Shown here: positions 13,466-21,202 of the stretch, one piece after another
How the letters are laid out: every line of letters starts with the position of its first letter
Position numbering within the stretch: position 1 is the stretch's first letter
Assembly (NCBI GenBank): GCA_934700385.1
Contig: CAKUXO010000024.1
Coordinates: 1-21,570 of the forward strand
Length of the DNA stretch: 21,570 bases
Origin: an uncultured Candidatus Melainabacteria bacterium
GTDB taxonomy: Bacteria; Cyanobacteriota; Vampirovibrionia; Gastranaerophilales; Gastranaerophilaceae
Direction of reading: 5' to 3'
Translations under genes and position numbers: made by a program
The notes under the pieces: generated by a model
The model's database searches: none
What the model was told of the DNA's origin: nothing
Seen by the model: only the letters and a program-made list of their open reading frames with translations

Positions 13466-13705
13466 ATGGTACAGAAAAATTCTATCCAAAAAGTTACTCT
13501 AAAGGTTACTCAAAAGGTTGCTGTAAATCAACAAAAAATTATTGATTTAATAAAAGAAAACCCTCATATAACACAAGAAAAACTCGCCGAAATTATCGGT
13601 ATTACAAGAAAAAGTATAATTTCAAACATGAAAAAACTACAGACTAATGGGTTAATAAAACGCATTGGTGCAGACAAAAATGGTTATTGGCGAATTGAAG
13701 AATAA
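13466..13705 (+). CDS. Lone winged-helix domain (possible remnant of a larger regulator)
   Basis: I take the ATG at 13466 (79 residues); a TTG at 13439 would add nine residues, and neither has a ribosome site. After a VTLKVTQKVAVNQQ linker there is a textbook winged helix: KIIDLIKENPHITQEKLAEI, IGITRKSIISNMKKLQ, NGLIKRIGADKNGYWRI. This linker plus winged helix is typical of the C-terminal end of larger AlbA_2/COG2865 ATP-binding regulators, so the gene may be a truncated remnant or a free-standing DNA-binding protein. It directly follows the toxin-antitoxin pair and precedes the tRNA-Arg terminator region. Confidence 0.55.
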   Translation: MVQKNSIQKVTLKVTQKVAVNQQKIIDLIKENPHITQEKLAEIIGITRKSIISNMKKLQTNGLIKRIGADKNGYWRIEE

Positions 13706-13737
13706 TTTAATATAATTTTTATTTAAAATTATGTACT

Positions 13738-13762
13738 AAAAAAGAGCCTTAAAGGCTCTTTT
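13738..13762 (-). terminator. Terminator of tRNA-Arg (bidirectional)
   Basis: AAAAGAGCC (13740-13748) and GGCTCTTTT (13754-13762) pair perfectly. On the minus strand it ends in a run of six T and lies seven bases after the tRNA. The reverse side could also stop the winged-helix gene. Confidence 0.85.
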
Positions 13763-13768
13763 AAAATT

Positions 13769-13842
13769 TACGCCCGGCGCGATTCGAACGCGCGACCCTC
13801 TGCTTAGAAGGCAGATGCTCTATCCAGCTGAGCTACGGACGC
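13769..13842 (-). tRNA. tRNA-Arg(UCU)
   Basis: On the minus strand the tRNA begins GCGTCCGTAGCTCAGCTGGA. The anticodon stem-loop is TCTGC-CTTCTAA-GCAGA, giving anticodon TCT (codons AGA/AGG). The T arm is GCGCG-TTCGAAT-CGCGC. The acceptor pairs GCGTCCG with CGGGCGT, with a G-U at 1-72 and at 4-69, followed by A73. CCA is not encoded. It is preceded by a promoter and a GC-rich leader and followed by a terminator. Confidence 0.95.
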
Positions 13843-13950
13843 ATACATTTTTATTTAATTTTCAACTTGGGCAGCTGGCTAGAGCAATTTTGCTAAACGG
13901 CTCGCCGCCTCGTTTTGAAATTTGGCTGTATAAACAACCGGCTGTCAACC
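13843..13950 (-). other. GC-rich non-coding leader upstream of tRNA-Arg
   Basis: Between the promoter and the tRNA lie about 100 bases that are clearly richer in G and C than the surrounding DNA (for example GAGGCGGCGAGCCG on the minus strand). They contain AAACG...CGTTT and AGCAA/TTGCT pairings, and no ORF. They may be a small RNA processed from the tRNA precursor, a decayed tRNA, or an integration remnant. I cannot assign it. Confidence 0.35.
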
Positions 13951-13956
13951 TCTTAT

Positions 13957-13984
13957 ATCATAACAGATAAATCATTCTATGCAA
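13957..13984 (-). promoter_or_regulatory. Promoter of leader and tRNA-Arg
   Basis: On the minus strand: TTGCAT (13984-13979), 16-base spacer, extended -10 TGT-TATGAT (hexamer 13962-13957). It lies just after the histidine kinase stop. Confidence 0.5.
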
Positions 13985-13992
13985 GCATTTTT

Positions 13993-15702
13993 TTAAAATA
14001 AAGGAATATCTATGTTAAAAATTGTCTTGAAAATGCCGTTTTCATCGATGTTTCCGCTATCAAAAGAAATTTTCCCTTTGTGCTTTTCAATGATTTTTTT
14101 ACAAATTGCAAGTCCAAGCCCTGTGCCTTGACCTTTCTTTTTTGTTGTAAATCCGGCTTGAAAAATCTTTTCTTTGTCTTTTTCGCCAATCCCTTTGCCG
14201 TTGTCTTTAATGCTAATTCTTAAAAAATCATCTACTATTTTTGTTTCAATTTCAATTTTACCAAGATAATTCATGTCTGATTTTTTAATTTCTTCAATAG
14301 AATGAATGCCGTTCATCAAAATGTTTAAAAAAACCTGATTTAACATATTAGGATAGCAATTTATCAAAGGAAAAGAGCCATATTTTTTAGTGATTTCAAA
14401 GCCTTTTTTAATTTTATGATGAATTAAATCAAGGGTTAGGTCAAGCTCTTGGTTGATATTTGCCTCTTGTTGGACTGTTTCATCCAATCTTACAAAGCGT
14501 TTTAGAGATTGAACGATGTTTGTAATTCTTTTAATCGCTTCATTATCAACAGAATTAATTTCTTTTAAAAGAGATAAAATATTTTCATTAATCGAAGAAG
14601 AAAATATTTTTTTCATCATTTCATTATTAGCGTTAATTGCCCCTAATGGAGTATTAATTTCATGTGCCACAGAAGCGACCAATTGCCCTAAAGACGCCAT
14701 TTTTTCAGAATTAATTAATTGCAATTGGGTTTCTTTAAGTTCTTTAATTGCGCTTTCAAGTTCTTCTTTTTTGTTTGAAATTTGATGAAAAAGGCTTGCT
14801 TGAATTAAAGAAGAAGAAATTTGCATTGAAATTCCAACTAAAAGCTCAATTTCTGTTTGAGAAATTGTTTTTCTTGGGGTGAAAATAACCGCTGCACCAT
14901 ATAATTGGGCATTTTTTAAAATCGGAACAATGATTCTTGTTGTAGCATTTAAAAGAGGAATTTTTGCGCCATCATGCTCTTTTAAGCAAGTCTGAATTGA
15001 ATTTTCACCAAGATGAAGTTTATCTATAATCGACTTTGAATAAGAAATTTTTTCGCCGATTTGTGGGTTATAAACCTCTGGATAAGTGTATTTTATTTCA
15101 AAATCATCTTTTTGAAATTCAACAAAATAGCTTTTACTTGCCCCAAAAACAATGCTTAATTCTCTAAGAGATTTTTCTAAAAGCGTTTTAATATCAAGCT
15201 CATTTTTAATGCTTATTGAAATCCTATTCAAAAGCGCCATTTTAACCGCCTGATTTTGCGCTTTTGAATTTGTTGAAGCAAACTCAATGTTTTGAATTCT
15301 GAGGCGCTCATTTTCTTCTTTTAATTTTTCAAGGCGCAACTCGCTTGTAATATCATAAAAATAAACAATTCTATAGCGTTTTTTAACGCTGAATGCTTTT
15401 ATCATAAAATGAAAAAATTTATCTTCATCTTTTTGATAAATAACATAACTTGTGTAATTATTTTCAGATGTAATTGCGCTTATAACGGGATTATAGACTC
15501 TCAAATCTTCAGATTTTAAAAAGCACATTTGATAAGAAAATCTATAGCTCAATTTTGAAAGGCAATCAAACCCTTTGTCGTTTTCAAAATCGCCGAAAAA
15601 CTTTTTAAAAGCCAAGTTATGATGTAAATAATTTAATTTTTTATCATAGATTATTATTGGTTCTTCAAGGTTATGATAAAAATTTATTAACGCATTACTC
15701 AT
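13993..15702 (-). CDS. Cytosolic sensor histidine kinase (PAS-GAF-HisKA-HATPase)
   Basis: This 569-residue kinase has no signal peptide or membrane segment. In order: a PAS-like domain (about 1-118, EEPIIIYDKKLNYLHHNLAF), a coiled coil, a GAF domain (about 158-305), a second coiled coil, the HisKA dimerisation region with phospho-acceptor His in SLGQLVASVAHEINTPLGAI (about 340-359), and the ATPase domain with N box LNILMNGIHSIEE, G1 IKDNGKGIGEKD, F box FTTKKKGQG and G2 TGLGLAICKKI. It lacks a receiver domain, and no response regulator gene lies in the window. It follows the MerR-like gene by eight bases and is probably cotranscribed with it, which suggests a shared pathway. The signal sensed is unknown. 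Confidence 0.92.
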   Translation of the reverse strand: MSNALINFYHNLEEPIIIYDKKLNYLHHNLAFKKFFGDFENDKGFDCLSKLSYRFSYQMCFLKSEDLRVYNPVISAITSENNYTSYVIYQKDEDKFFHFMIKAFSVKKRYRIVYFYDITSELRLEKLKEENERLRIQNIEFASTNSKAQNQAVKMALLNRISISIKNELDIKTLLEKSLRELSIVFGASKSYFVEFQKDDFEIKYTYPEVYNPQIGEKISYSKSIIDKLHLGENSIQTCLKEHDGAKIPLLNATTRIIVPILKNAQLYGAAVIFTPRKTISQTEIELLVGISMQISSSLIQASLFHQISNKKEELESAIKELKETQLQLINSEKMASLGQLVASVAHEINTPLGAINANNEMMKKIFSSSINENILSLLKEINSVDNEAIKRITNIVQSLKRFVRLDETVQQEANINQELDLTLDLIHHKIKKGFEITKKYGSFPLINCYPNMLNQVFLNILMNGIHSIEEIKKSDMNYLGKIEIETKIVDDFLRISIKDNGKGIGEKDKEKIFQAGFTTKKKGQGTGLGLAICKKIIEKHKGKISFDSGNIDENGIFKTIFNIDIPLF

Positions 15703-15710
15703 TTTAAAAC

Positions 15711-16349
15711 TTAAGGTTCGTCAATTTCTTTTTTTGTATATAAACCAAAAGGCAAAGGATTAAATGAAGCAAGCTCGTTTTTCAAAATGAAAAGCTGCTT
15801 GTTTAAGGTGTTAACCTGTTGGCGCAAGTTTTCATTTTCAGTTTTCGCACGAATTAACTCAACAATGATTTCATCAAAACCATCCATTTTTTCGCTTAAA
15901 ATGGCGCTCATTTTTTCAACAATTGAATTTTCAAAAGTTTTTAGGCTTTCTTGAATTTGTAAAGATTGAGTGTTTGGAATTGGCGCAACTTCATTTTTAA
16001 TTCTATTTTTAGCTCTTGCAAGAAAATTAATTTTTTTATTAGGATTATCAAGCTCTTGGGGTTCAACTTCTTGTTTTGGCGCTTTTTTAGGCGCAATATC
16101 AATTACAGAATTTCTATTTTGAAGTTCTTGAGATTGAGAATAGAGTTCTTTCATTTTTTTAAGCATGTCAACATCTTTTTTTGTAAAATATGCTTTTCCC
16201 TCTGAATCTGTTTTTGGCTTAAGGCAAGCCTTTTTGCACAATGCAACAACTTCTTCAATATCGCTGTTTAAATATAGTTCTAATTGTTCGATATCAATTT
16301 TTGGTTCTGATTTAAGTTTTTGAACTGTGCTTAATAGTGATTCTTGCAC
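15711..16349 (-). CDS. MerR-like helix-turn-helix protein with coiled-coil tail
   Basis: The 212-residue protein begins with a MerR-like winged-helix segment (about residues 15-70: IDIEQLELYLNSDIEEVVAL, then KAYFTKKDVDMLKKMKEL). A Pro/Lys/Gln-rich linker follows. The C-terminal half is coiled coil (about 125-195, LIRAKTENENLRQQVNTLNK and the following heptads) with a short NPLPFGLYTKKEIDEP end. No metal- or drug-binding domain is present, so it is not a classical MerR. The GTG start is supported by GGGGAGAG just upstream. It leads the operon with the histidine kinase and could be its output or a scaffold; that is inference. Confidence 0.7.
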   Translation of the reverse strand: MQESLLSTVQKLKSEPKIDIEQLELYLNSDIEEVVALCKKACLKPKTDSEGKAYFTKKDVDMLKKMKELYSQSQELQNRNSVIDIAPKKAPKQEVEPQELDNPNKKINFLARAKNRIKNEVAPIPNTQSLQIQESLKTFENSIVEKMSAILSEKMDGFDEIIVELIRAKTENENLRQQVNTLNKQLFILKNELASFNPLPFGLYTKKEIDEP

Positions 16350-16388
16350 GAACTCTCCCCTTTTTTAAGTCGATAATTTTATAACAAT

Positions 16389-16417
16389 ATTATAAAATAT
16401 AAATTTTAAAAGGTGAA
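16389..16417 (-). promoter_or_regulatory. Probable promoter of the MerR-like/kinase operon
   Basis: On the minus strand: TTCACC (16417-16412), 17-base spacer, TATAAT (16394-16389). Confidence 0.45.
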
Positions 16418-16466
16418 ATTTGTTAAAGAAATGTAATATTTTCTTAATTTAAAAAGGCTGAAAATG

Positions 16467-16475
16467 TGCTATAAT
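16467..16475 (+). promoter_or_regulatory. Extended -10 promoter of pncC
   Basis: TGC-TATAAT (16467-16475), 20 bases before the ATG; the -35 is poor. AAAGGAG follows as the ribosome site. Confidence 0.5.
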
Positions 16476-16494
16476 TAACGAAAAGGAGTAAAAA

Positions 16495-17001
16495 ATGAAT
16501 AAAAAAGAACTTCTTAAAGAATTGAAAAATATTTTAATAAAAAATAATTTAACTCTTTCAAGCGCTGAAAGTTGCACAGGGGGCTTAATTAGCTCTTATT
16601 TAACAGATATTGATGGCGCAAGCAATTTTATTTTTCAAAATTTTGTAACTTATTCTAATGAAGCAAAAATGAAATTTCTATCTGTTAAAAAAGAAACTCT
16701 TGAAAAAGTTGGCGCAGTAAGCCCTGAAACTGCTTATGAAATGTCTTGTGGTCTTTTAAATTATACAGATTGCTCTATTGCAACAACAGGAATTTTAGGC
16801 CCGACAGGGGGTTCAAAAGAAAAACCAATCGGGCTTGTTTATATTTCCCTAGGGCTTAAAAAAGGCGATAAAAAAGAAATTAAAGTTATTAAATATATCT
16901 CTAAAAAAGCAGATACAAATGACCGCCACAAAATAAAAAAAGATATTGTAAAATATGCACTATCTGAACTTTTGAATTTCTTAAAAAATAGTCTTAATTA
17001 A
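16495..17001 (+). CDS. pncC: Nicotinamide-nucleotide amidase (CinA C-terminal domain family)
   Basis: It deamidates NMN to nicotinate mononucleotide in pyridine nucleotide recycling. The 168-residue single-domain form matches stand-alone PncC. Motifs: LSSAESCTGGLISSYL (catalytic Ser in ESCTGG), then GASNFIFQNFVTYSNEAKMK, VSPETAYEM and TGILGPTGGSKEKPIGLVYI (family TGIAGPxGG). The N-terminal MoCF domain of full-length CinA is absent, so a role in competence is not implied. AAAGGAG precedes the ATG. Confidence 0.92.
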   Translation: MNKKELLKELKNILIKNNLTLSSAESCTGGLISSYLTDIDGASNFIFQNFVTYSNEAKMKFLSVKKETLEKVGAVSPETAYEMSCGLLNYTDCSIATTGILGPTGGSKEKPIGLVYISLGLKKGDKKEIKVIKYISKKADTNDRHKIKKDIVKYALSELLNFLKNSLN

Positions 17002-17023
17002 GTATATTAATATTTTATCTATA

Positions 17024-17033
17024 TGACTATAAT
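17024..17033 (+). promoter_or_regulatory. Possible promoter of the TadZ/CpaE-like gene
   Basis: TATAAT at 17028-17033 with TG at 17024-17025; no clear -35. The leader of about 30 bases contains GGG-7-CCC (small hairpin) and no good ribosome site before the ATG at 17069. Confidence 0.35.
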
Positions 17034-17068
17034 TGCTTAGGGACAGTTAGCCCGAAAATTCAAGAAAA

Positions 17069-18241
17069 ATGATTAAAACGATATTAATTGAAAATAACGA
17101 AAACTCAAAAAAGATGATTTCTTCTTATTTAAAAAATATAGAAAACATAGATTTCATCTGCTCTTTTGACGATTTTAATTCTTTAAATAATGAAAATTTA
17201 AAAGATATCGACCTTGTTATTTTTGATATTAATTCAAAAAACCTTGAAGAAATTTTGAAAAAAGTTTCTTCTTTTAAAAAAGATTTTGAAAACCTTAATT
17301 TCATCGCAACTTCTTATGAAATAAATTCATCCTTAGTTGTAAAAGTTTTAGCAGCTAATGTTAAAGATTTTCTTTTAAAACCTTTAATAGAAAACATTTT
17401 AAGGGCTTCAATTGAAAAAATTGAAACCAAAAAAGAAGAAAAAAAAGCAAAAATTTTCAGCATATTTTCTTCAAAAGGTGGCGTAGGGAAAACTTCTCTA
17501 GCTCTTAATTTAGCTTATGATATTTCTGATTATACAAAAGAAAAAACTTGTCTTTTAGACTTAAATTTAAACTCTGATAGCTTATCTTTTCTTGGTTTAA
17601 ATTCTAATTTTGATATTAATAATTTAATTAATAACTTTGAAAAAATGAATGATAATGAGCTTTTAAACCACTTTACACATTATCAAAATTCAAACCTTTA
17701 TTTTTTAAATTTTAATTGTAATTTTAATCAAAATTTTAATTTAACAACTTCTTCAATTATTAAAGCAATTAATATTTTAAAAAAAGTTTTTTCTTATGTA
17801 ATTATTGACACAAATTCAATTTTAGATGAAAAAAACGCAGAAATTTTTAACTTATCAGATTTAATTTTGTTCATTGGTTTACATAACATCACCTCAATTA
17901 AAATGAGCGGAAAGTTCTTTGAAATGTTAAATAAAACCGATTTTAAAGCAGATAAAATTAAATTTATTTTAAATAGAAGTCTTAAAAATGCTGAAATTAA
18001 TTATAAAGATATCGAAGAAATCATCAAAAAACCTGTTTTTTATGAAATTCCAAACAACTATTTAACTTTAATTGATGCTATTAATTCAGCAAAATTGGTT
18101 CTTGAAACCAATCCAAACTCAAATATTTCAAAAGCCTATTATTCCCTAGCTCAAAAACTTGTTGAATATTCAAGGCTTTTATTAAATGAAGAAAATATTA
18201 ATCATGGATTTTTAAATTTAATCCAAAGAATGGGAGAATAA
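17069..18241 (+). CDS. TadZ/CpaE-like receiver-ParA ATPase
   Basis: Proteins of this type place the Tad/Flp pilus machine at the cell pole or elsewhere. Of 390 residues, 1-115 form a receiver-like domain: a candidate Asp53 in DLVIFDINS and Lys104 in FLLKPL are present, but the acidic pair near the start is ENN, so phosphorylation is doubtful. From 128 on lies a ParA/MinD ATPase with Walker A KGGVGKTS (136-143, preceded by SS), CLLDLNLNSD, and VIIDTNSILDEKN as the Walker B-type strand. The C-terminus has the family's ALNRS-like strand (FILNRSL) and EIPNNYLTLIDAINSAK. It lies three bases before the CpaF-like gene, its usual partner; no other Tad genes are in the window. Confidence 0.82.
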   Translation: MIKTILIENNENSKKMISSYLKNIENIDFICSFDDFNSLNNENLKDIDLVIFDINSKNLEEILKKVSSFKKDFENLNFIATSYEINSSLVVKVLAANVKDFLLKPLIENILRASIEKIETKKEEKKAKIFSIFSSKGGVGKTSLALNLAYDISDYTKEKTCLLDLNLNSDSLSFLGLNSNFDINNLINNFEKMNDNELLNHFTHYQNSNLYFLNFNCNFNQNFNLTTSSIIKAINILKKVFSYVIIDTNSILDEKNAEIFNLSDLILFIGLHNITSIKMSGKFFEMLNKTDFKADKIKFILNRSLKNAEINYKDIEEIIKKPVFYEIPNNYLTLIDAINSAKLVLETNPNSNISKAYYSLAQKLVEYSRLLLNEENINHGFLNLIQRMGE

Positions 18242-18243
18242 AA

Positions 18244-19692
18244 TTGTCATTAAGAGATAGATTAAATCAAGAAAACAAAAAAACTCAAAAAATTAAAGAA
18301 ATCCTAGAAGAACCTAAATATTTTGTTTCTGATAAAGAAGCGCAAGAGTTCAATTCCCTAGGAATAATTGACCCTTTTTTAGCTGATGATGAACTAAATT
18401 CTATTTTTGTTAATGGCGCAAAAAATATCTTCATTGAAAGAAATGCTAAAATCCATAAATCAACAACAACTTATCGAGATAATGTTCAACTTGAAAACAT
18501 GCTTAAAAGATATGCTCGAGAATTTGATATTAATGCAGATAAAAAATTCTATTTTGAATTTAATCATCAAGAGGGGATTAATATTTCTGCAACCCTGCCC
18601 CCTTTAAGCGATGTTCCTGTTTTATATTTAAAATGTTATAAAGATAAACACGCAACCTCTCAAACCCTTTTAGAAGAACAATCTTGCTCTAAAGAAATTG
18701 CAATGTTTTTAGAGGCTTTATCTTCTCTAAAATTAAATGCTTTAATTATAGGTGAAAAAAATACCCTTAAAACAACTCTTTTAAGTGCTATTGCTAAAAA
18801 AACACCGATTAATCTAAAAAGCGTTGTTTTAGATAATAAAAATGAATTTAAAATCAAAAATCAAAATTTTCTTAACTATGATTTTTCAAAAATTCAAAAT
18901 GATGATGAGAAAAAAAGTTTAATTGAATCTGTTATTTCATCTAAAAACGATAAAATTTATGTCAACGAAACAGATGAAAAAAGTTTATATTATTTATTAA
19001 GTGAAATTTTTGAGGGCAAAAAAGGCTTTTTTATTACCCAAGAAGCGAAAAATTATGATGACGCTATTAATAAATTAACTTTTAGTGTTTTAAAAAACAA
19101 CCCTAATTTAAACAAAAATCTTATTAAATCTTTAATTTATCAAAATTTTGATATCATAATTCTAGTTAAAAAAGATGAAGTTAATGGAAGATATATTCAA
19201 TCTATTTCTGAATTAGATGGAGATTTTGAAGAAAATAACTTTAAAATTAATGATATTTTTAATTTTTCAGATACTGAAAAACACACTTCTTCGGGCATTA
19301 TTCCAAAAATTTATGAAGAAATTAAACTTCAATCAATCCCTCTTAATTCTTCAATTTTTGATAAAGAATATAAGCACACCTATTGCCAAAACACTAAAAA
19401 AGACGCTTATGAGCAATTTAGCAAGAAAAACATCAACCTTGATATTTTAAAAAAATTCAAAAAAGATTTAAAAGTTGATGAAAATCAAATTGAAAAACCA
19501 CAAGAAAAAGAAATTTCTTTATTCGAGGGTTCTAATGAAGAAGTTGAATTGCCTAATGAAATTAATGAAGTGGTTAAAGAAATAGTAGGCGAAGTTGAAC
19601 CTGAAACCAAAGAACCCGAAACAACACTTGAAGAAGTAAAAGAAGAAGAAATAGAAATAACAGAAGAAAGCCACCCACCACTTGAAGAATAA
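18244..19692 (+). CDS. CpaF/TadA-like protein with degenerate ATPase motifs
   Basis: CpaF/TadA normally powers Tad pilus assembly. The 482-residue protein keeps the family's N-terminal domain (about 45-130: DDELNSIFVNGAKNIFIERN, then ISATLPPLSDVPVLYLK). The ATPase core has lost its signatures: Walker A is GEKNTLKTT (170-178), with Leu instead of the second Gly; the region normally VGEVRGGE reads VNETDEKS (240 on); and the TIHAN box reads ITQEAK. About the last 45 residues are highly acidic. The frame is intact over the full length, so this is not a recent pseudogene; it is more likely a pseudo-ATPase acting as a partner or regulator of the preceding TadZ-type ATPase. The start is TTG (18244). 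It overlaps ribD by 11 bases if ribD starts at 19682. Confidence 0.75.
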   Translation: MSLRDRLNQENKKTQKIKEILEEPKYFVSDKEAQEFNSLGIIDPFLADDELNSIFVNGAKNIFIERNAKIHKSTTTYRDNVQLENMLKRYAREFDINADKKFYFEFNHQEGINISATLPPLSDVPVLYLKCYKDKHATSQTLLEEQSCSKEIAMFLEALSSLKLNALIIGEKNTLKTTLLSAIAKKTPINLKSVVLDNKNEFKIKNQNFLNYDFSKIQNDDEKKSLIESVISSKNDKIYVNETDEKSLYYLLSEIFEGKKGFFITQEAKNYDDAINKLTFSVLKNNPNLNKNLIKSLIYQNFDIIILVKKDEVNGRYIQSISELDGDFEENNFKINDIFNFSDTEKHTSSGIIPKIYEEIKLQSIPLNSSIFDKEYKHTYCQNTKKDAYEQFSKKNINLDILKKFKKDLKVDENQIEKPQEKEISLFEGSNEEVELPNEINEVVKEIVGEVEPETKEPETTLEEVKEEEIEITEESHPPLEE

Positions 19693-20749
19693 TCAAATTT
19701 ATGAAAAATTGATGAAAAGATGTTTTACTTTAGCCAAAAAAGCTAAGGGTGAAAATATGCCTAATCCTTTTGTTGGGGCAATTGTTTATGATGAAGAAAA
19801 ATCTGAAATAATTTCAGAGGGCTATCATAAAAAATATGGCGAAGCGCACGCTGAAGTTGAAGCAATTAAAAATGCCAAAGGCAATACTAAAAATAAAACA
19901 ATTATTGTTAATCTTGAACCTTGTTCTCATTATGGTAAAACTCCGCCTTGCGCTGATTTAATTATAAAGTCGGGTTTTAAAAAAGTTGTTATAGCACAAA
20001 TTGACCCAAACCCTCTTGTTAAATCAAAAGGTATTGAAAAACTTAAAAATGCAGGGCTTGAAGTTATTACAGGAGTTTTAGAAAAAGAAGCTCTTGAATT
20101 AAACAAGGTTTTTAATAAAAATATTATTTCAAAAATGCCTTATGTTATGTTAAAAACAGCAACAACGCTTGATGGTAAAATTGCAACTTCAAGTGGAAAA
20201 TCTAAGTGGATTACAAATGAAAAAGCAAGAAACGAAGTTCAAAAATTAAGAAGTGAATATCAAGCAATAATGTCTGGTTCGGGTACAATTTTAAAAGATA
20301 ATCCAAGGCTTAATGTTAGGCTTAAAAATAAAAAATCCCCAATTAGAATTATTTTTGACCCAAATAACAAAATTCCTTTAGATTATAATGTTTTTTCTGA
20401 TGATAATGTTAGAAAAATTTTAATTAATAATCATAAAATTAATCTTTTAAAAGATATAGAGCAGCTTGGTTTTAAGGATTTTAAAACATTATTTTCTGAA
20501 TTATTTGAAAAAGGGATTTATTCAATTATGATTGAAGCGGGGCAAGGGCTTAATTCTGAACTTTTAAGAAATGGTTTAGTAGATGAAATTAATCAATTTA
20601 TTGCGCCTAAAATTTTTGGTTCAGGTTTAAATTTTGTTGATAAAATTGAAACAGATGAAGTTAATTCGGCAATTAAACTTGAAGATATTAAAATTAAAAC
20701 TTTTGATGATAATTTTTTAATTAATGGTAAGATTAAAAATAAAATATAA
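19682..20749 (+). CDS. ribD: Bifunctional riboflavin biosynthesis protein RibD
   Basis: RibD deaminates and then reduces the pyrimidine intermediate of riboflavin synthesis. In 355 residues, the deaminase domain has AHAEVEAI (His56, Glu58) and EPCSHYGKTPPCADLII (Cys81, Cys90), the zinc site. The reductase domain follows from about 145 (YVMLKTATTLDGKIATSSGK, then MSGSGTILKDNPRLNVR). The TTG at 19682 overlaps the CpaF-like gene; an ATG at 19712 would remove ten residues, and neither has a clear ribosome site. No other rib genes are in the window. Confidence 0.95.
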   Translation: MKNNQIYEKLMKRCFTLAKKAKGENMPNPFVGAIVYDEEKSEIISEGYHKKYGEAHAEVEAIKNAKGNTKNKTIIVNLEPCSHYGKTPPCADLIIKSGFKKVVIAQIDPNPLVKSKGIEKLKNAGLEVITGVLEKEALELNKVFNKNIISKMPYVMLKTATTLDGKIATSSGKSKWITNEKARNEVQKLRSEYQAIMSGSGTILKDNPRLNVRLKNKKSPIRIIFDPNNKIPLDYNVFSDDNVRKILINNHKINLLKDIEQLGFKDFKTLFSELFEKGIYSIMIEAGQGLNSELLRNGLVDEINQFIAPKIFGSGLNFVDKIETDEVNSAIKLEDIKIKTFDDNFLINGKIKNKI

Positions 20750-20761
20750 AAAGGGAAGAAA

Positions 20762-21202
20762 ATGAAAATTTTAGTTATAAATGGACCAAACATCAATCTT
20801 TTAGGAACAAGAGAACCTGAAATTTATGGCTATACAACTCTTGATGACATTAATCAAGAGCTTGTTGAATTTTCTAAAACCCTTGATAATAACTTAGAAT
20901 TAGAATTTTTCCAATCTAACCACGAGGGCGCTATTGTTGATAAAATTCAACAAACTAAAGATTTTCAAGGGTTAATTATTAACCCTGCTGCTTATACTCA
21001 TACAAGTATCGCTATAGCAGACGCCATTAAAGGAGTTAACATTAAAGCCGTTGAAGTTCATTTATCTAACATCAATTCAAGAGAAGATTACAGGAAAAAT
21101 TCTTTTTGCGCACAAAATTGCATAGGAGTTGTTGCAGGCTTTCAAAAAGATAGCTACAAACTTGCGCTTTTAGGGCTTTACAACAAAATAAAAAATGACT
21201 AA
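20762..21202 (+). CDS. aroQ: 3-dehydroquinate dehydratase, type II
   Basis: It catalyses the third step of the shikimate pathway. The 146-residue length is typical. Motifs: INGPNINLLGTREPEIYG (with the catalytic Tyr in EIYG), FFQSNHEGAIVDKIQ, INPAAYTHTSIAIADAI and VEVHLSNINSREDYRKNSF. GGGAAG precedes the ATG. It lies 12 bases after ribD and its last eight bases overlap the next start. Confidence 0.96.
   Translation: MKILVINGPNINLLGTREPEIYGYTTLDDINQELVEFSKTLDNNLELEFFQSNHEGAIVDKIQQTKDFQGLIINPAAYTHTSIAIADAIKGVNIKAVEVHLSNINSREDYRKNSFCAQNCIGVVAGFQKDSYKLALLGLYNKIKND

Noticed and set aside
13872..13886. CAGCTGGCTAGAGCA on the plus strand looks like a tRNA D arm, with TTGCTAA further on like a Ser anticodon loop.
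   Set aside because: Acceptor, anticodon stem and T arm cannot be paired; at most a decayed tRNA, so not listed as a tRNA.
18244..19692. CpaF-like gene as a pseudogene.
   Set aside because: The frame is open over the full family length and the N-terminal domain is well kept; motif loss alone does not show gene death.
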